A stretch of 64,000 nt of DNA from Planctomycetota bacterium (GTDB taxonomy: Bacteria; Planctomycetota; Planctomycetia; Planctomycetales; Planctomycetaceae). Location: assembly GCA_022600195.1 (NCBI GenBank), contig JAHZKX010000052.1, positions 1 to 64,000 of the forward strand, written 5' to 3'. Positions 24,815-36,170 of the stretch are shown piece by piece (position 1 is the stretch's first letter; every line of letters begins with the position of its first letter). The translations under genes were made by a program, and so were the position numbers. Under the pieces are notes generated by a model. The model saw nothing but the letters and a program-made list of their open reading frames with translations. It was not told where the DNA came from and did no database searches.

Positions 24815-25504
24815 TCAGAGCAGGGCAGTCTGCATGGAATCAATCAAAGATTCTTCTGCTGATCGAAAGTCCTTGTAATGCAACTTAAAGTCTTTTCGAG
24901 GTGAGCCCGTTGGATACCAGGCAACTTCCCGCCAGAGTGCCAACACCGATTTACCATCAGAATATCCTTCCATGCGTTTGATGAGCCAATAGCCATATGC
25001 GGAATACCCGGCGTCTCGCCGTGTTTCTTCGTGATTGACAATCTGCATAGCAGTTTCAGAACTTAGCTGGATCCCCTCTTCAAGCGCCAGTGCATTGACA
25101 CGATCAACCATCAAATTAACGGCACGGTTTTTATCTCTCTTGGCAAGTTTCTTTGTCTTCAAATGTGGGGCGTTTTCCAGATGGGAACACATCGGACAAA
25201 AACAACCACAAGATGTCTTCAATTGTGTTCCCGGTTGTTCAACGATGTTAAAAGAAGTAAGTACATAGGTACTAAAATAGTTTGCGAATTCGCTAAGATG
25301 CCGTCGATCAGGACGCATCTCCGGTGGAAAATTTAAGTAATGCTGCTCCACCCAATCGAGGGTTACATCAGCTACATCCGCAAACTCATGGGCACGCGAT
25401 GCCGAAATAAAGCCTCGTTCAACAGCTTCGGAAACCCAGCGCAACAACTTGTAGCTTCGCGCATGAATATCAATCGCCAGAGTGAGATCATCTACTGCTA
25501 GCAT
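24815..25504 (-). CDS. Hypothetical protein with Cys cluster
   Basis: Predicted 229 residues from MLAVDDLTLAID, preceded by AGGGAGA; a reading from 25570 would add 22 residues. The protein is soluble and mostly helical. A cluster CGCFCPMCSH near residue 100 looks like a metal-binding site. The C-terminus (YSAYGYWLIKRMEGYSDG.SVLALWREVAW) is conserved-looking. I do not recognise the family. It stands between a secreted protein gene and the DUF1501 operon with no obvious partner. Confidence 0.6.
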   Translation of the reverse strand: MLAVDDLTLAIDIHARSYKLLRWVSEAVERGFISASRAHEFADVADVTLDWVEQHYLNFPPEMRPDRRHLSEFANYFSTYVLTSFNIVEQPGTQLKTSCGCFCPMCSHLENAPHLKTKKLAKRDKNRAVNLMVDRVNALALEEGIQLSSETAMQIVNHEETRRDAGYSAYGYWLIKRMEGYSDGKSVLALWREVAWYPTGSPRKDFKLHYKDFRSAEESLIDSMQTALL

Positions 25505-25650
25505 ATATTGGGAGTCTCCCTGAGAGAGTTTTCGTACATAAAGCAACTCTACGTTTTCACAAAGACACACAACAGGGCATAAGGTTCGCCTGTTACCGTT
25601 ATAACGAAATCAACAATGGCCCGACGGTGTTATTCATCGCGTCAATTATT

Positions 25651-25688
25651 CCTTTTCGTGAAATTTCGTGTCTTTCGTGGTAGCAAAT
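25651..25688 (+). repeat. Phased TTCGTG repeat, copy 2
   Basis: TTCGTG occurs at 25655, 25665 and 25674 and ends in TTTCGTGGTAGCAAAT at 25673-25688. It lies 13 bp beyond the 3' end of the minus-strand DUF1501 gene. The last 16 bases are identical to copy 3. Confidence 0.75.
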
Positions 25689-25700
25689 CACTAATCAAAA

Positions 25701-27167
25701 TCAAGAAAGCACGTCACGAATCACATGCCCTTCCACGTTCGTCAAACGGCGATTTATGCCGTTATGGTAAAACGTAAGCTCTTCGTGATTCAGCCCCAAC
25801 AGGTGCAAAATCGTCGCATGAAAATCAGCGGGCGTGATCACATTCTCCTGAGCCTTGAACCCGAATTCGTCCGTGGCTCCATAACTGGTTCCCCCCTTAA
25901 CGCCGGCACCAGCCAGCCAACAGGTGAAACCCAGCGGGTTATGGTCGCGCCCGTAGGTCCCCGCCTGGAACATCGGCATCCGCCCAAATTCGGTCGCAAA
26001 CACCACTAATGTCGATTCGAGCAGGCCACTCTGTTTCAAATCTTTAAGCAGACCGGCCACAGGTTGATCCAGAATCTCACCATGCGCGTCGTACTGTTCT
26101 TTCAACCGACTGTGCCCATCCCAGTTAATCCGCCCGCCTGATGCATAAGCACCGTTGAACAACTGCACGAACCGCACACCACGTTCCACCAGACGTCGCG
26201 CCAGTAGACAATTTTTGGCGAATGATGCTTTCGTCTTGTTCGGACTATCCGTCCCGTATTGGCGATGGATATGTTGGGGTTCATCTTCTATGTCAGCCGC
26301 CTGGGGAACATGCATCTGCATCCGGGCCGCCAGTTCGTAACTGGCAATCCGCGCGGATAGATCTTTATCCTCAGGCGTCTTCTCCAGATTCTGCTCTTCC
26401 AGAAATCGCAGTGCAGCACGTGCTGCGCTATCAGATTTCGAAGAGATCGATTTCGGCCGATTCAAGTAACGCACAGGTTTTGTCGTACTGAAAGGCGTTC
26501 CCTGAAAAGCGGCCGGCAGAAATCCATTGGCCCAGTTATTCGGCCCTGACTGAGGCATCCCCCGCGGATCTTCTATCGCCACAAACGCGGGGAGATTCTG
26601 ATTCTCAGACCCCAACGCGAAATTCACCCAGGCCCCCATACTCGGAAAACCATCAAAAGTGAATCCGGTATTAATCATATTCTCAGCCGGCCCATGCGTA
26701 TTCGAAGTGTTCGTCAACGAATGAAAATAACAGATGTCATCAGACATATCACCAATATGAGGCAATAGATCAGAAACCATTTTCCCGCATTCGCCCCGTG
26801 GTCGAAACTTCCATAGCGGTTGCGTAAGATTCCCATTCGGCCCCTGAAACGAAACAAAATCCTTCTTGCCCGGCAAGGGCTGACCATGCAGGCGAATTAG
26901 TTCCGGCTTATAGTCAAACGTATCCACATGACTGACCGCACCCGAACAATACACGACGATCACATTTTTCGCCCGTGCTTTGAAGTGCGGCTGACGCGGT
27001 GCGTAGGGTTTGGCAGGGTCTATCACTGGCGACTTCGCACGCAACTCATCAGCAGTCAGCGCGGCCAGTGCAATCCCGGAAAGTCCCTGTAAAGCCCCCA
27101 TCAGAAACTGTCGTCTCTGTGGTTGATGAATACCGGGATATAAGTTCTTTTGTGATGAAATACTCAT
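25701..27167 (-). CDS. DUF1501 domain protein (Tat-exported, sulfatase-like fold)
   Basis: Predicted 488 residues from MSISSQKNL. The ATG overlaps the stop of the upstream cytochrome/DUF1549 gene (ATGA at 27164-27167). A Tat-type leader ([20 protein letters not shown]) is followed by typical DUF1501 segments: [50 protein letters not shown] and [20 protein letters not shown]. The family belongs to the alkaline-phosphatase-like superfamily and is nearly always paired with DUF1549/DUF1553 proteins in planctomycetes. Its role is unproven; carbohydrate handling outside the cytoplasm is often suggested. Confidence 0.9.
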   Translation of the reverse strand: MSISSQKNLYPGIHQPQRRQFLMGALQGLSGIALAALTADELRAKSPVIDPAKPYAPRQPHFKARAKNVIVVYCSGAVSHVDTFDYKPELIRLHGQPLPGKKDFVSFQGPNGNLTQPLWKFRPRGECGKMVSDLLPHIGDMSDDICYFHSLTNTSNTHGPAENMINTGFTFDGFPSMGAWVNFALGSENQNLPAFVAIEDPRGMPQSGPNNWANGFLPAAFQGTPFSTTKPVRYLNRPKSISSKSDSAARAALRFLEEQNLEKTPEDKDLSARIASYELAARMQMHVPQAADIEDEPQHIHRQYGTDSPNKTKASFAKNCLLARRLVERGVRFVQLFNGAYASGGRINWDGHSRLKEQYDAHGEILDQPVAGLLKDLKQSGLLESTLVVFATEFGRMPMFQAGTYGRDHNPLGFTCWLAGAGVKGGTSYGATDEFGFKAQENVITPADFHATILHLLGLNHEELTFYHNGINRRLTNVEGHVIRDVLS

Positions 27168-29950
27168 TGGATAGTGATGAACTCCTTGGTATTGAAAAGC
27201 ACGCGACAAACCTGTTCGAGACCATGTTGAGAAGCCAGCTCGGTCAAACGTTGCATTTCATTCGTTCTCGGAACGCGTGAATAAATCAACTCAAAGGCCC
27301 GACTCACCTGAGCCGCGGGTTCCTTGCCAACTTCGCTCCGAACGCGTTCAGCAAAAAATGAAGCCTGCCGGTTGATAAAGGGGCTGTTCAACAGACTCAA
27401 CGATTGGATCGGCGTGATCGACCGCGTCCGTTTGGGTTTCATCTGACCCGCATCAGGACAGTCAAAGGCTCCGAAGATATCCACCGACTGCATCCGAATT
27501 TTGTGAGCATAAATCATCCGTCGCCACCCCGATGCATCAAACGTCTCTTTGGCTTTGTAATCTGAAAGCCCACCCCGTTGATTGAAGAAATCGAAACCGG
27601 CGCCTCCCATCTTCAGGTTCAACTTGCCACTCACACTTAAGATCGAATCGCGAATCGCTTCCGCTTCCAGTCGTCGCGGCGGAAACCGCCACAACAGTCG
27701 TGATTCCGCATCCACCAGAAGCGACTCCTTACGAGGCTCGCTCGACTGGCGAAAGGTTCGAGAAAGCACAATCTGACGATGCAGTCGTTTCAATGACCAG
27801 CCATTTTTAACGAAGTCGACGGCCAGCCAGTCCAGTAATAAAGGATGTGAAGGAGCCGACCCCATCTTGCCGAAATCAGAAGGCGTATCAACAATGCCCG
27901 CTCCAAAATGATGCTGCCACACGCGATTCACAATGACCCGAGCCGTCAGGGGATGATCATCGCGCGTCAGATGCTTCGCTAATGCCAGCCTCCGCGCGGC
28001 CTCGGGGGCATCCAGAGCCAGTTTCGAACCACCCAGGAACACAGGTGCCGAGGGAGCAACCGGTCTGACACGCTTCATTGGATCACCTCGACCCAATAGC
28101 CAGGTTTTTTCTGGCTGTTCCGTAAAACGGGCCGCATAAACTTGAGGACCTCTCGCAAGTCGACCCTGTTCGCTTTCTGTTTTACGAATCGCCGCTGTTT
28201 TCTCAACAATCGCGCGAACCTCAGTTTCGCTTAACCCGGAAATCTTGACATCTTTGGCGGCACGCACATCATCGATCCGAGGCATGCGATCGTGAGTGTG
28301 AGATACACGCTTCCAGGATTTCGAACCTTCAGGAAGTACTTCGATTTCATAATCGACGGGAACAGTGGAACCGTTATGCCACACGATTCGATTGATAGTC
28401 TCGGGTTCCGCCAGATCAATGCGTAACCAGGCGGGCCCTCCTTTGGCAGAAACCCAGGGAAATGCCTGTCGCCGATCAATCGATCCATCAACCAGATTTT
28501 CAAAGTGCCGCGACTGGTTCGCCAGTAAAAAACTCGACGCAGAAGGTTTTGCTCCAGCAGATGCCAGCGCCACATTTTTCGCAGGCTGATCTTTCTTGGA
28601 TTCTGACCAGACTTCAAACTCATACAGGCTGGCCGACCCACGATTATTCGTCGCTTCAATGCGCATCCGCACCGCCTTCGCACGAATCGGCTCAAACGTC
28701 TCTGTCTGAACATTACTGATCGATGCCCGCAGATGATGCTGTTTTTGCAGCGATTCCCGTTCACGACGCAGTTTTGCCAGTCGTTCACCGACAGCGGGAA
28801 GTTGAGCCGACCATGTATCGTTCTGTGTTCCCCGTAACCGACGATCACCATACGATAAACCAGCAAACACGGCCTGCATCGAATAATAATCGCCCTGCGT
28901 AATCGGATCAAACTTATGACTATGACAACGCGCACATCCAATCGTCAGACCAAACAGGCTCTGTCCCACCGTTCGAATCACTTCGTCCATTTCATCCTGA
29001 CGCGCCTGTCGCATGGCTTCGAGATCACGCCCGATCTGACCAGGCAAATTAGCAGGACCAGCCACCAGAAAACCCAGGGCAGCATCTTCTCCCCGTGTGT
29101 CTCCCGCGATCTGCTCTGTCAGAAACTCATTATAAGGTTTGTCCGCATTGAAAGCGCCAATCACCCAGTCACGATAATGCCACGCGTTCGGACGAGGACG
29201 ATTCGTTTCAAAGCCAACCGTCTCAGACCACCGAATCACATCCAGCCAGTGTTGTGCCCAGCGTTCGCCATAACGGGGTGATTTCAGTAATTCCTCAACC
29301 ACACGTTCATAAGCATTCTCATTTTTGTCTCGAACAAACGCGCTGACTTGTTCTGGAGTAGGGGGTAATCCCGTCAGAGTAAAAGAGACACGTCGCAACC
29401 ACGTCACACGGTCCGCATCGGGTGAAGGTTGAAACTTCTCTTTTTCCAGCCGCGCAAGAATAAAAGCATCGATGGCATTCCTCGCCCATTTTTGATCTTT
29501 CGTTTTTGGAATCTCAGCTTGTTTCATCGGCTGGAAGGACCAGTGATCCAACGCCTCTTTCTGCTTTTCCGCATGCCCGTCATCAGGCCATTTGGCTCCC
29601 TCGTTGATCCATTTCGTCAGTATCGAAACTTCTGCCGCCGACAGCAGCTTACCCTCAGGGGGCATCCGCGTATCTTCATCCTCGCCTTTCACAAATTGAA
29701 TCAGCGGACTCTCTTTCGCGTTCCCACTGATAATGCTCGGCCCATAGCTGTCACCACCTTTGAAAACACTCGACTTGAGATCCAGCCGCAAACTGGCCTC
29801 CTGCTTTTTACCACCATGGCACGAAAAGCAATGTTTCGCAAAGATCGGTTTCACATCGCGCTCATATTCGATCGGAGCAGCCCACAGGGAACTGGTACCC
29901 ACCCAGATCAGTACTGTCATCATTATCAGAAATATGAATTGCTTCATCAT
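27164..29950 (-). CDS. PSCyt1/DUF1549/DUF1553 (PSD1-type) cytochrome-like protein
   Basis: Predicted 928 residues with a signal peptide ([20 protein letters not shown]). A planctomycete cytochrome-c motif is at Cys41-Cys44-His45 ([11 protein letters not shown]). The DUF1549 domain includes [15 protein letters not shown] and a second CxxCH in [14 protein letters not shown] discoidin (F5/8C)-like insert is visible around [15 protein letters not shown] and [23 protein letters not shown]1553 follows ([43 protein letters not shown]). It is likely an exported heme protein attached to the envelope. It is operonic with DUF1501 downstream and a FecR/LamG protein upstream. Confidence 0.93.
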   Translation of the reverse strand: MMKQFIFLIMMTVLIWVGTSSLWAAPIEYERDVKPIFAKHCFSCHGGKKQEASLRLDLKSSVFKGGDSYGPSIISGNAKESPLIQFVKGEDEDTRMPPEGKLLSAAEVSILTKWINEGAKWPDDGHAEKQKEALDHWSFQPMKQAEIPKTKDQKWARNAIDAFILARLEKEKFQPSPDADRVTWLRRVSFTLTGLPPTPEQVSAFVRDKNENAYERVVEELLKSPRYGERWAQHWLDVIRWSETVGFETNRPRPNAWHYRDWVIGAFNADKPYNEFLTEQIAGDTRGEDAALGFLVAGPANLPGQIGRDLEAMRQARQDEMDEVIRTVGQSLFGLTIGCARCHSHKFDPITQGDYYSMQAVFAGLSYGDRRLRGTQNDTWSAQLPAVGERLAKLRRERESLQKQHHLRASISNVQTETFEPIRAKAVRMRIEATNNRGSASLYEFEVWSESKKDQPAKNVALASAGAKPSASSFLLANQSRHFENLVDGSIDRRQAFPWVSAKGGPAWLRIDLAEPETINRIVWHNGSTVPVDYEIEVLPEGSKSWKRVSHTHDRMPRIDDVRAAKDVKISGLSETEVRAIVEKTAAIRKTESEQGRLARGPQVYAARFTEQPEKTWLLGRGDPMKRVRPVAPSAPVFLGGSKLALDAPEAARRLALAKHLTRDDHPLTARVIVNRVWQHHFGAGIVDTPSDFGKMGSAPSHPLLLDWLAVDFVKNGWSLKRLHRQIVLSRTFRQSSEPRKESLLVDAESRLLWRFPPRRLEAEAIRDSILSVSGKLNLKMGGAGFDFFNQRGGLSDYKAKETFDASGWRRMIYAHKIRMQSVDIFGAFDCPDAGQMKPKRTRSITPIQSLSLLNSPFINRQASFFAERVRSEVGKEPAAQVSRAFELIYSRVPRTNEMQRLTELASQHGLEQVCRVLFNTKEFITIQ

Positions 29951-29973
29951 TAGTTTTCTATCTGTCTATTGGA

Positions 29974-31518
29974 TTAGCGATAAGGTGTTCCCACCTGATA
30001 CAAGGCATCAACTTGTGCGGCACTCATCGCACGACCGAGAATGAGTAATTCGTCCATTCGTCCACTCAATTTACGATCACGTAGATCCCAGTTACCAATC
30101 TGTCCCGGGCCAAGTCGGGCAGGGTGGGCCAGATCCAATCGTTCCTCCTTGTCGAGCTTACCATTGAAGAAAAATCGCACCCTCCCGCCAACCGAGTCAT
30201 ACACCACCGCTAAATGTACCCAGCGTCCCTGTTGTGGCAGCACGGGTGTGAGTGAATCCGGATACTTATCAACGTTTTTTGAGCCGGGATCAAGAGTATT
30301 CCCATAAAGGGCAAGCCGCATCGTAGTATGATGCGTTACCATCCAGTGCACCTGACCATCCTGTTCTCCCCAGCCATCTGTATGCAGAAATGACTGATAA
30401 GGTTCGCCCAGTTGATCGATACGCACCCAGGCAGCAAGTGTCAGTTGTGACCACGCCTGTTCGCCGCCTACATTCAGCTTCATATGGTCTCCCACATTCA
30501 CAAACTCGGGAGCATGGGAACCAGGCCAGCGGCCCTGTGTCATCCGGTAAGTCCCAGCGGGAAGATTCTCTGTTTCAAAGTCGAGCAAAGCAATCAACGC
30601 CGGATCTTTTCGTAACGCGTCAAGAAATTGATTCGATTTTGCATGTTGTCCCTCATCCAGGGCAGCACGTAATGAAGCAACTTCGCCTGGGCGAATAAAT
30701 GCTGAGGAACGTAACGCGCGTGAGCTCCCCGCACCGGCTTGCAGTTGAAACGCTTCACCATCGCGCAGACTGAGGCGTTTTCCGCCACCGGACGACTGCG
30801 CAATCACTTCACCTTCGAACACATGGATTTCAGCATTACCTTGAGAGGGAATGTCGACACCAAATTTCGTGCCGAGATCAACGGCTTCACCTGTCGGTGT
30901 CACGACAGTGAACCCCTTGGCGGAAGGGGGAACATCGGCAGCCAGACGACCACGCTTCATATGTAGACGTTGCGCAGATTCAAATCGGAATTCAGCCGGC
31001 GCTTCAATGGCAATCCTGGCGCCGTTTTTGGTGACGAGTTCCAGAGACCCCTTTTCGATGGTAATCATCTCGTTCCGCAACACAGCCCCCTCAGTTGGCC
31101 CTTCGACACCGGCGGCACTGATGATCGTGGCAAAGACCTGTGGCGGTGTCTGCCACCACCACATACCGCTGACCAACAGGATAAAACTCGCAACAACCAG
31201 TATTCGACCTGCTGTAAAGATTTGACGAGACTCAGACTTGGAGTCGAATGGGGAGTCGATTTTAGAATAGGACGCGCTGCATTCCTGACAATCGGCCGCC
31301 AGAGAATCAGTAAGCTGTTCGCCAGGTTGTTCATCGTCAGAAATCTGACCCGCTGCAACTTCCGCCAGTGCAGAATCGAGGTTCAATAATTCATTGAAAT
31401 ACCGACGTGATTCAGAATCAAGAGTCAAACGTACATTGAGTTGTTCCAGCTCCCCTTCGGTGATGCGCCCGACGATGTAATTCTGAACGAGATTCTTGAA
31501 TTCGTTGTCCAATTTCAT
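29974..31518 (-). CDS. FecR-domain and LamG-domain protein, probable anti-sigma regulator
   Basis: Predicted 514 residues from [15 protein letters not shown]; the ATG overlaps the sigma-factor stop (ATGA at 31515-31518). The first 100 residues are cytoplasmic and of anti-sigma type ([16 protein letters not shown]). One TM segment ([17 protein letters not shown]) and a FecR domain follow ([32 protein letters not shown]). The C-terminal LamG/concanavalin-like domain begins around [15 protein letters not shown] and contains FFNGKLDKE. It probably senses an external ligand, perhaps a glycan, and holds or releases the sigma factor. Confidence 0.9.
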   Translation of the reverse strand: MKLDNEFKNLVQNYIVGRITEGELEQLNVRLTLDSESRRYFNELLNLDSALAEVAAGQISDDEQPGEQLTDSLAADCQECSASYSKIDSPFDSKSESRQIFTAGRILVVASFILLVSGMWWWQTPPQVFATIISAAGVEGPTEGAVLRNEMITIEKGSLELVTKNGARIAIEAPAEFRFESAQRLHMKRGRLAADVPPSAKGFTVVTPTGEAVDLGTKFGVDIPSQGNAEIHVFEGEVIAQSSGGGKRLSLRDGEAFQLQAGAGSSRALRSSAFIRPGEVASLRAALDEGQHAKSNQFLDALRKDPALIALLDFETENLPAGTYRMTQGRWPGSHAPEFVNVGDHMKLNVGGEQAWSQLTLAAWVRIDQLGEPYQSFLHTDGWGEQDGQVHWMVTHHTTMRLALYGNTLDPGSKNVDKYPDSLTPVLPQQGRWVHLAVVYDSVGGRVRFFFNGKLDKEERLDLAHPARLGPGQIGNWDLRDRKLSGRMDELLILGRAMSAAQVDALYQVGTPYR

Positions 31519-32048
31519 ATCGACGACTCCTGTGCAATATTTCGATGGATACAATCCAGCAACATTTGTCGCATGCGATACAACCACTGGTAAAATCCAC
31601 CCACAGAGCGACCGCTCGTCTCTGCGATATCCTGAATCTTCGCATCTGACTGATAGGCTTGCGCCAGTAAATAACGATCAGTCGGCGGGACTTTTTCTAA
31701 ACAGGACTCCAGAGCAATCCGTTGTTGATGAAGCTGCGATTCATCACGCAATGACTCCTTCGCGATCAATTCCACAACTTCCGTGTTCAATACAAGTCGA
31801 TCGCGTCCCTTGTCACGCAGCCAGGAGAGTACTTTGTACCGGGCAATGCCACACGCCCATGCTTTGAAGTCTTCACCCTCATGAAACTCTTCATACTTCT
31901 CCCAAAGTACAATCGCAACTTCCTGCAAAATATCGTCTGCATCCGCCCGCGTGGGAACCAGTCGACGCACAAACGCACGCACAGCCGGCTCGTGCGTCGT
32001 AAATGCACGAAGAAATTGCTGATGGTGATCTTGATTGCCGTCTGACAT
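31515..32048 (-). CDS. ECF RNA polymerase sigma factor (planctomycete type)
   Basis: Predicted 177 residues. Region 2 contains [19 protein letters not shown] and [21 protein letters not shown]. Region 4 contains [41 protein letters not shown]. The layout is that of the Rhodopirellula/Verrucomicrobium sigma-70 family. It is the first gene of a four-gene operon with the FecR/LamG, cytochrome/DUF1549 and DUF1501 genes. It presumably drives its own operon; the 200 bp upstream are AT-rich but I cannot fix a promoter. Confidence 0.93.
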   Translation of the reverse strand: MSDGNQDHHQQFLRAFTTHEPAVRAFVRRLVPTRADADDILQEVAIVLWEKYEEFHEGEDFKAWACGIARYKVLSWLRDKGRDRLVLNTEVVELIAKESLRDESQLHQQRIALESCLEKVPPTDRYLLAQAYQSDAKIQDIAETSGRSVGGFYQWLYRMRQMLLDCIHRNIAQESSI

Positions 32049-32247
32049 CGCAGTCCTTAAGAAGCAGTCGTTCCTAAAATATTTGTCGTCTTATATATAG
32101 TATTTCCAGAACCAAAGCTAATTTTACGCACAATTAGAAAACAAATCACAATAGTGCAGATTTTTACGGAAATCGGGTTCCCGTTCCCCTGAACTAACCC
32201 AAAAATCAGAGAAAAAAAGACAATTCTGAAAGACGCAATGAAATGAG

Positions 32248-32889
32248 TTAAGGCATTTCATCCAGGTATTGCATAATCCAGCGTGGAGCGCCAATGACTT
32301 GCACCAGCAATTTTGTTCCCGGAGTCGCACTGCTTAAAGTGGCAATATGTGGCCTGACTCCATCATAAGTCAGCACCCAGCCACTATCAGGTGCCGGACA
32401 GGCAATTTGTAAAGTCAGCACGGTCCCTTCAGGCTTCAGGAAATGGGCCTCAATCCCTTTTCCACAAAGCATCTGTAAAATCTCATCCACGCCAGTCCCG
32501 TCTTCGGCTTCATTGATATGAAACCGCTCAAAGCGACTGTAATCAGCATCCGCCTCTGCAACGTAAAGTTGTGGATAATCATATTCGTAGGGAGAAATGT
32601 GCGTAGACATCGCACCGCCACCGCTCACCTGGGGCTCACGTCCCGCCGCTCTGATGATTTCCAGCAACCGTTCGCGAGACATCAGAAAATGGGCCTGGAT
32701 CTGTAACGACTCTTCAGAAGTCACCGTTGGTTTCGCCAATAGAATCTGAATTTCTTCCGGAGTATCACTCAGATCTAACGCAGTGATCTGGGATCCCAGT
32801 TCCCACAACGCCTCATTAATCGCATCCAGTGATGTCAATGAGTCACGACCATCAGAAAAATCCAGCCTTACTGCTTCGTTAACTTTCAC
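32248..32889 (-). CDS. Hypothetical protein
   Basis: Predicted 213 residues from GTG 32889, chosen because AAGGAT lies about 11-14 nt upstream; starts up to 32946 are possible but add residues with no conserved look. The protein is soluble and acidic. It includes a helical part (AINEALWELGSQITALDLS) and a segment with GGGAMSTHISPYEYDYPQLY that could be a beta region with conserved aromatics. No signal peptide or TM segment is present. The family is not recognised. It may be cotranscribed with the SnoaL-like gene 70 bp upstream. Confidence 0.55.
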   Translation of the reverse strand: MKVNEAVRLDFSDGRDSLTSLDAINEALWELGSQITALDLSDTPEEIQILLAKPTVTSEESLQIQAHFLMSRERLLEIIRAAGREPQVSGGGAMSTHISPYEYDYPQLYVAEADADYSRFERFHINEAEDGTGVDEILQMLCGKGIEAHFLKPEGTVLTLQIACPAPDSGWVLTYDGVRPHIATLSSATPGTKLLVQVIGAPRWIMQYLDEMP

Positions 32890-32958
32890 GATGAATATAT
32901 CCTTCCCAACATCCCATGAATGCATGCACTTGTTGAAACACGTCAATAGCTCTGTCTA

Positions 32959-33531
32959 CTATAGTCGATCATCGGAAATCGTGCGTTTGATCAACAGATT
33001 CGAGGGCACAGAATTACGGTCGAGCATCTTCCGGGCTGCCTCAGCACCAGAAACCGGGAGATGCTCAGGATCGATTAAACCAGCCTGTACCAACACCGAA
33101 GCCTGGTCCCAATGTATGTGTTCCGAACTCATCTTTCCTTCTTCGAACGTCACAATCACCACAAGCACAATTTCTATTCGTCGCCCTGTCGCAGGGACAC
33201 CGGGCAACAACCAGTCCATTTGGACGGTATGCGTGAAGCGACTCACGAACTCATCCACAATACGGTTCTGCCCGACCGTTCGTGAGATCATCTCCATCTC
33301 CATATCAGACGGCATATGCGGAATGAAATAGTTGCCATAAAAATGAAGCAACTGCTCCCGCCCCAGTCCACCCGTCAACGTAGGCACATGATTCACATAA
33401 GGAACTTCAGTCATCGTCCCGCAAGAGGCTACAGCATCTTTGTTTTCAAACTCGGCATCCAGATGTGCTTCCCATAATTCAACCATCCCCCGCTGCTCGG
33501 GTGTCAATTGTTCTAAATCGAGTTCAAACAT
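32959..33531 (-). CDS. SnoaL-like / NTF2-fold protein
   Basis: Predicted 190 residues. The NTF2/SnoaL pattern is visible: an N-terminal helix (RGMVELWEAHLDAEFENKDAV), a strand with YVNHVPTLTGGLGREQLLHFY, a middle VDEFVSRFTHTVQMDWLLPGVPATGR and later HIHWDQASVLVQAGLI. Proteins of this fold include polyketide cyclases and ester cyclases; many are only lipid or ligand binders. No assignable active-site residues set the function. The gene ends about 70 bp before the next. Confidence 0.75.
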   Translation of the reverse strand: MFELDLEQLTPEQRGMVELWEAHLDAEFENKDAVASCGTMTEVPYVNHVPTLTGGLGREQLLHFYGNYFIPHMPSDMEMEMISRTVGQNRIVDEFVSRFTHTVQMDWLLPGVPATGRRIEIVLVVIVTFEEGKMSSEHIHWDQASVLVQAGLIDPEHLPVSGAEAARKMLDRNSVPSNLLIKRTISDDRL

Positions 33532-33804
33532 TGAAAAAGTTCCTCGTCATGTGATGAAAGTATGCTTTCGCGCCACAGCCACATAGAAATCCGCATCCCC
33601 AACCCCTTGGATTCTATCATACTGAATATGAGCTTGTAACCAAAATTAGAGATTCGAATAGAATCAGGAACACGATCAATGCTCTAGAAGACGGTAGAGG
33701 ACCTGTTGAATTCCAGATTCTATTGAACTTTGGAAACCCCCCGGTATAAAGTGGGGTACACCTCAATATACTGAATCGTTGAACGCCATTGATGAAACGC
33801 CAAC

Positions 33805-36069
33805 ATGCAAAAACAACAATTAACCAGAAGAAATTCTAAATTGACTTTTCGACTCATCGTTTTATTCTACTGCTTCACCTTTACGTCTTTTGTCGCAGCA
33901 GTTGAAAACAAGCCCGTAAACGCAGAAAAAGATCCTCTCACAATTTCGCTGCAGCAAAGTCTGGAACGAGCCAGACTACTGTCACAGAAAACCACAATTC
34001 ACAGAGACACCTACGGCGTGCCCCACGTGACAGGCCCCACCGACGCCAGCGTCGTTTTCGGATTCACCTATGCCAGGGCGGAAGACGAGTTTCAAAAAAT
34101 ACAAAAGAGCCTGCTCAGCGGGATGGGTCGGCTTTCGGAATTGGTGGGGCCAGGAGGATTTTTATCAGACCGTCTCAAGCGACTGGACGAAGTTTCCAAA
34201 CACTCCCAGGCTGAATTCGCAGCCTCTGACGATGAATTTAAAGAGATCTTGATCGCCTATTCGGACGCGCTTAATTTCTACGTCGCGAATCACCCACAAG
34301 AAAAACCGGTGTTAATTACTCGATTCGAACCCTGGCACGTATTAGCCGCAGGCCGCACAATGAATCTCTCTTTATTGAATTTGAGCCCGGAATACAAATA
34401 TCTGATAGCAATCGCAAAACAGGAGGCTGCAAAATCAAAAAAAACAAACGATCAGAAACTGCCCCCTCCCAAACCAAAATCTGAGCGGGATGGCTCAAAC
34501 ATGTGGGCCATTAGCCCTGAGCGCAGTGCCACCGGAAACGCCATGTTGTTGATCAACCCCCATATCCCCCTCAATGAAGTCTACGAAGGGCATTTGCGCA
34601 GCGAAACGGGACTTAATATTTCGGGAGGCTTCGCCTACGGAAGCTTCCTGTTTCCCTTTGCAGGCCATAACGAAAATCTGGGTTGGAGCCTGACAGTCAA
34701 CTACCCGGATATCGTCGATCTCTATGTGGAATCGTTCAATCATCCGACTGACCCCCTGAAGTATCGCTACAACGATTTATGGCTGAAGGCAGTCTCCTGG
34801 AAAGAAACCATCAAAATCAAACAGGCAGATGGCAAACTCATTGATCGCGAAATCACATGTCTGAAAACTCATCATGGCCCCGTTTTGATTCTTTCCGACA
34901 AAAAAGGCTATGCCGTTCGCACTGCCAGGATTCGGGAAGGGGGGCTGCAAAAACAATTCTACGAAATGGCAAAAGCAACAAATCGAACCGAATTCCAGTC
35001 TGCCATTTCCAAACAGGGGCTGGTTTTCCATAACATCATGTACGCTGATGTGAAAGGAAACACCTGGTACCTCTACAACTCGGCAACACCGCGCCGCGAC
35101 CCAACCTTCGACTGGAGCAAACCCGTGCCCGGCGACACCTCTGCAACCGAATGGTCGGGCTACCACGCCATCGCGGAATTACCGCAGGTACTTAACCCCA
35201 AAAGTGGCTGGATGCAGAACTGCAATTCTTCTCCGTTCTCAACGACAACCGACCACCATAACCCACGCCAAACAGATTTCCCACGTTATTTAGGCCATCG
35301 AGATCAAGACAACAACCGCGTTGCAATATCGAAAAAGATCTTATCAGGCAACGCCAGGTTCACCTTTGATCAATGGACTGCTGCCGCCTGGGACACACAC
35401 GTCAATGAAGCCCGCAAGTGGATTCCCGTAATGTCCAAAGCACTCAAGTCGCTTGAAGCAAACAACCCGAACAAACAGCAGGCGCAGCTGGCCTCGGATG
35501 TAAAACCATTAGTCAAAGAGCTCCAGAAATGGGACCATCAATGCCGTCAAAACTCTGTCGCGTCAACGCTCTTTCATTTATGGTACGAAAAAATGGGGCA
35601 TCGGCTGCAGAAAAAACAATCGAACAATACTGCCACGCTGGAAATCTTGAATGCGGTCAAAAATAATCTGGAAAACAAATTTGGCGATTGGCAGATTGAA
35701 TATGGCAAACTCTTTCGGCATCAACGACCCAACAACAGCGGCCAGTTAGCGGGTGACACAGGCAAGAGCTTTCCCCTCGCTGGCGGCCATCCACGCGTAG
35801 GCATGGTTTTCACTTACCTCTCCCGTGAGATCCCCGGATCAAAACAAAGATATGGCTATCACGGCCACTCCTATGTTAGCGTCATCGAATTCGATCCCCA
35901 GGGAATCAAAGCCAAATCAATCGTCCCCTTTGGACAAAGTACCAATCCAAAATCACCCCATTATCTGGATCAGGCCCCCCTCTACACCCAGGGAAAGTTC
36001 AAACCAGCCTGGTTTACAACCAATGAAATCAAAAAGAACACAACCCGTTCCTATCATCCCGGAGAATAA
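33805..36069 (+). CDS. Penicillin acylase family protein (Ntn hydrolase)
   Basis: Predicted 754 residues with a signal peptide (LIVLFYCFTFTSFVAAV). The alpha part contains IHRDTYGVPHVTGPTDA and GFTYARAEDEFQKIQKSLLSG. A linker leads to Ser231 (RDGSNMWAI), which would become the N-terminal nucleophile after self-cleavage. Beta-part landmarks are AMLLINPHIPL, ENLGWSLTVN and the late RYGYHGHSYVSVIEF. Family S45 enzymes cleave amides such as acyl-homoserine lactones, penicillins or aculeacin. It is probably periplasmic. The gene is single and convergent with the ribose operon. Confidence 0.92.
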   Translation: MQKQQLTRRNSKLTFRLIVLFYCFTFTSFVAAVENKPVNAEKDPLTISLQQSLERARLLSQKTTIHRDTYGVPHVTGPTDASVVFGFTYARAEDEFQKIQKSLLSGMGRLSELVGPGGFLSDRLKRLDEVSKHSQAEFAASDDEFKEILIAYSDALNFYVANHPQEKPVLITRFEPWHVLAAGRTMNLSLLNLSPEYKYLIAIAKQEAAKSKKTNDQKLPPPKPKSERDGSNMWAISPERSATGNAMLLINPHIPLNEVYEGHLRSETGLNISGGFAYGSFLFPFAGHNENLGWSLTVNYPDIVDLYVESFNHPTDPLKYRYNDLWLKAVSWKETIKIKQADGKLIDREITCLKTHHGPVLILSDKKGYAVRTARIREGGLQKQFYEMAKATNRTEFQSAISKQGLVFHNIMYADVKGNTWYLYNSATPRRDPTFDWSKPVPGDTSATEWSGYHAIAELPQVLNPKSGWMQNCNSSPFSTTTDHHNPRQTDFPRYLGHRDQDNNRVAISKKILSGNARFTFDQWTAAAWDTHVNEARKWIPVMSKALKSLEANNPNKQQAQLASDVKPLVKELQKWDHQCRQNSVASTLFHLWYEKMGHRLQKKQSNNTATLEILNAVKNNLENKFGDWQIEYGKLFRHQRPNNSGQLAGDTGKSFPLAGGHPRVGMVFTYLSREIPGSKQRYGYHGHSYVSVIEFDPQGIKAKSIVPFGQSTNPKSPHYLDQAPLYTQGKFKPAWFTTNEIKKNTTRSYHPGE

Positions 36070-36170
36070 TGCACGAAGTCAGCAACAACTGCCAGTATGG
36101 AATGCGCAACGGGGTAACTTTGTCAGTTCCCCCAACTATGATGAGATTCAGCTTTTAAAAACACAATCTG

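Noticed and set aside
28231-28941. 236-codon minus-strand open frame
   Set aside because: It is a shifted frame inside the 928-residue cytochrome/DUF1549 gene, which has a full family match.
33715-33770. CCCCCCGG...GTGGGGT as a possible hairpin before the acylase gene
   Set aside because: The arms do not pair over more than four or five bases and the spacing is irregular.
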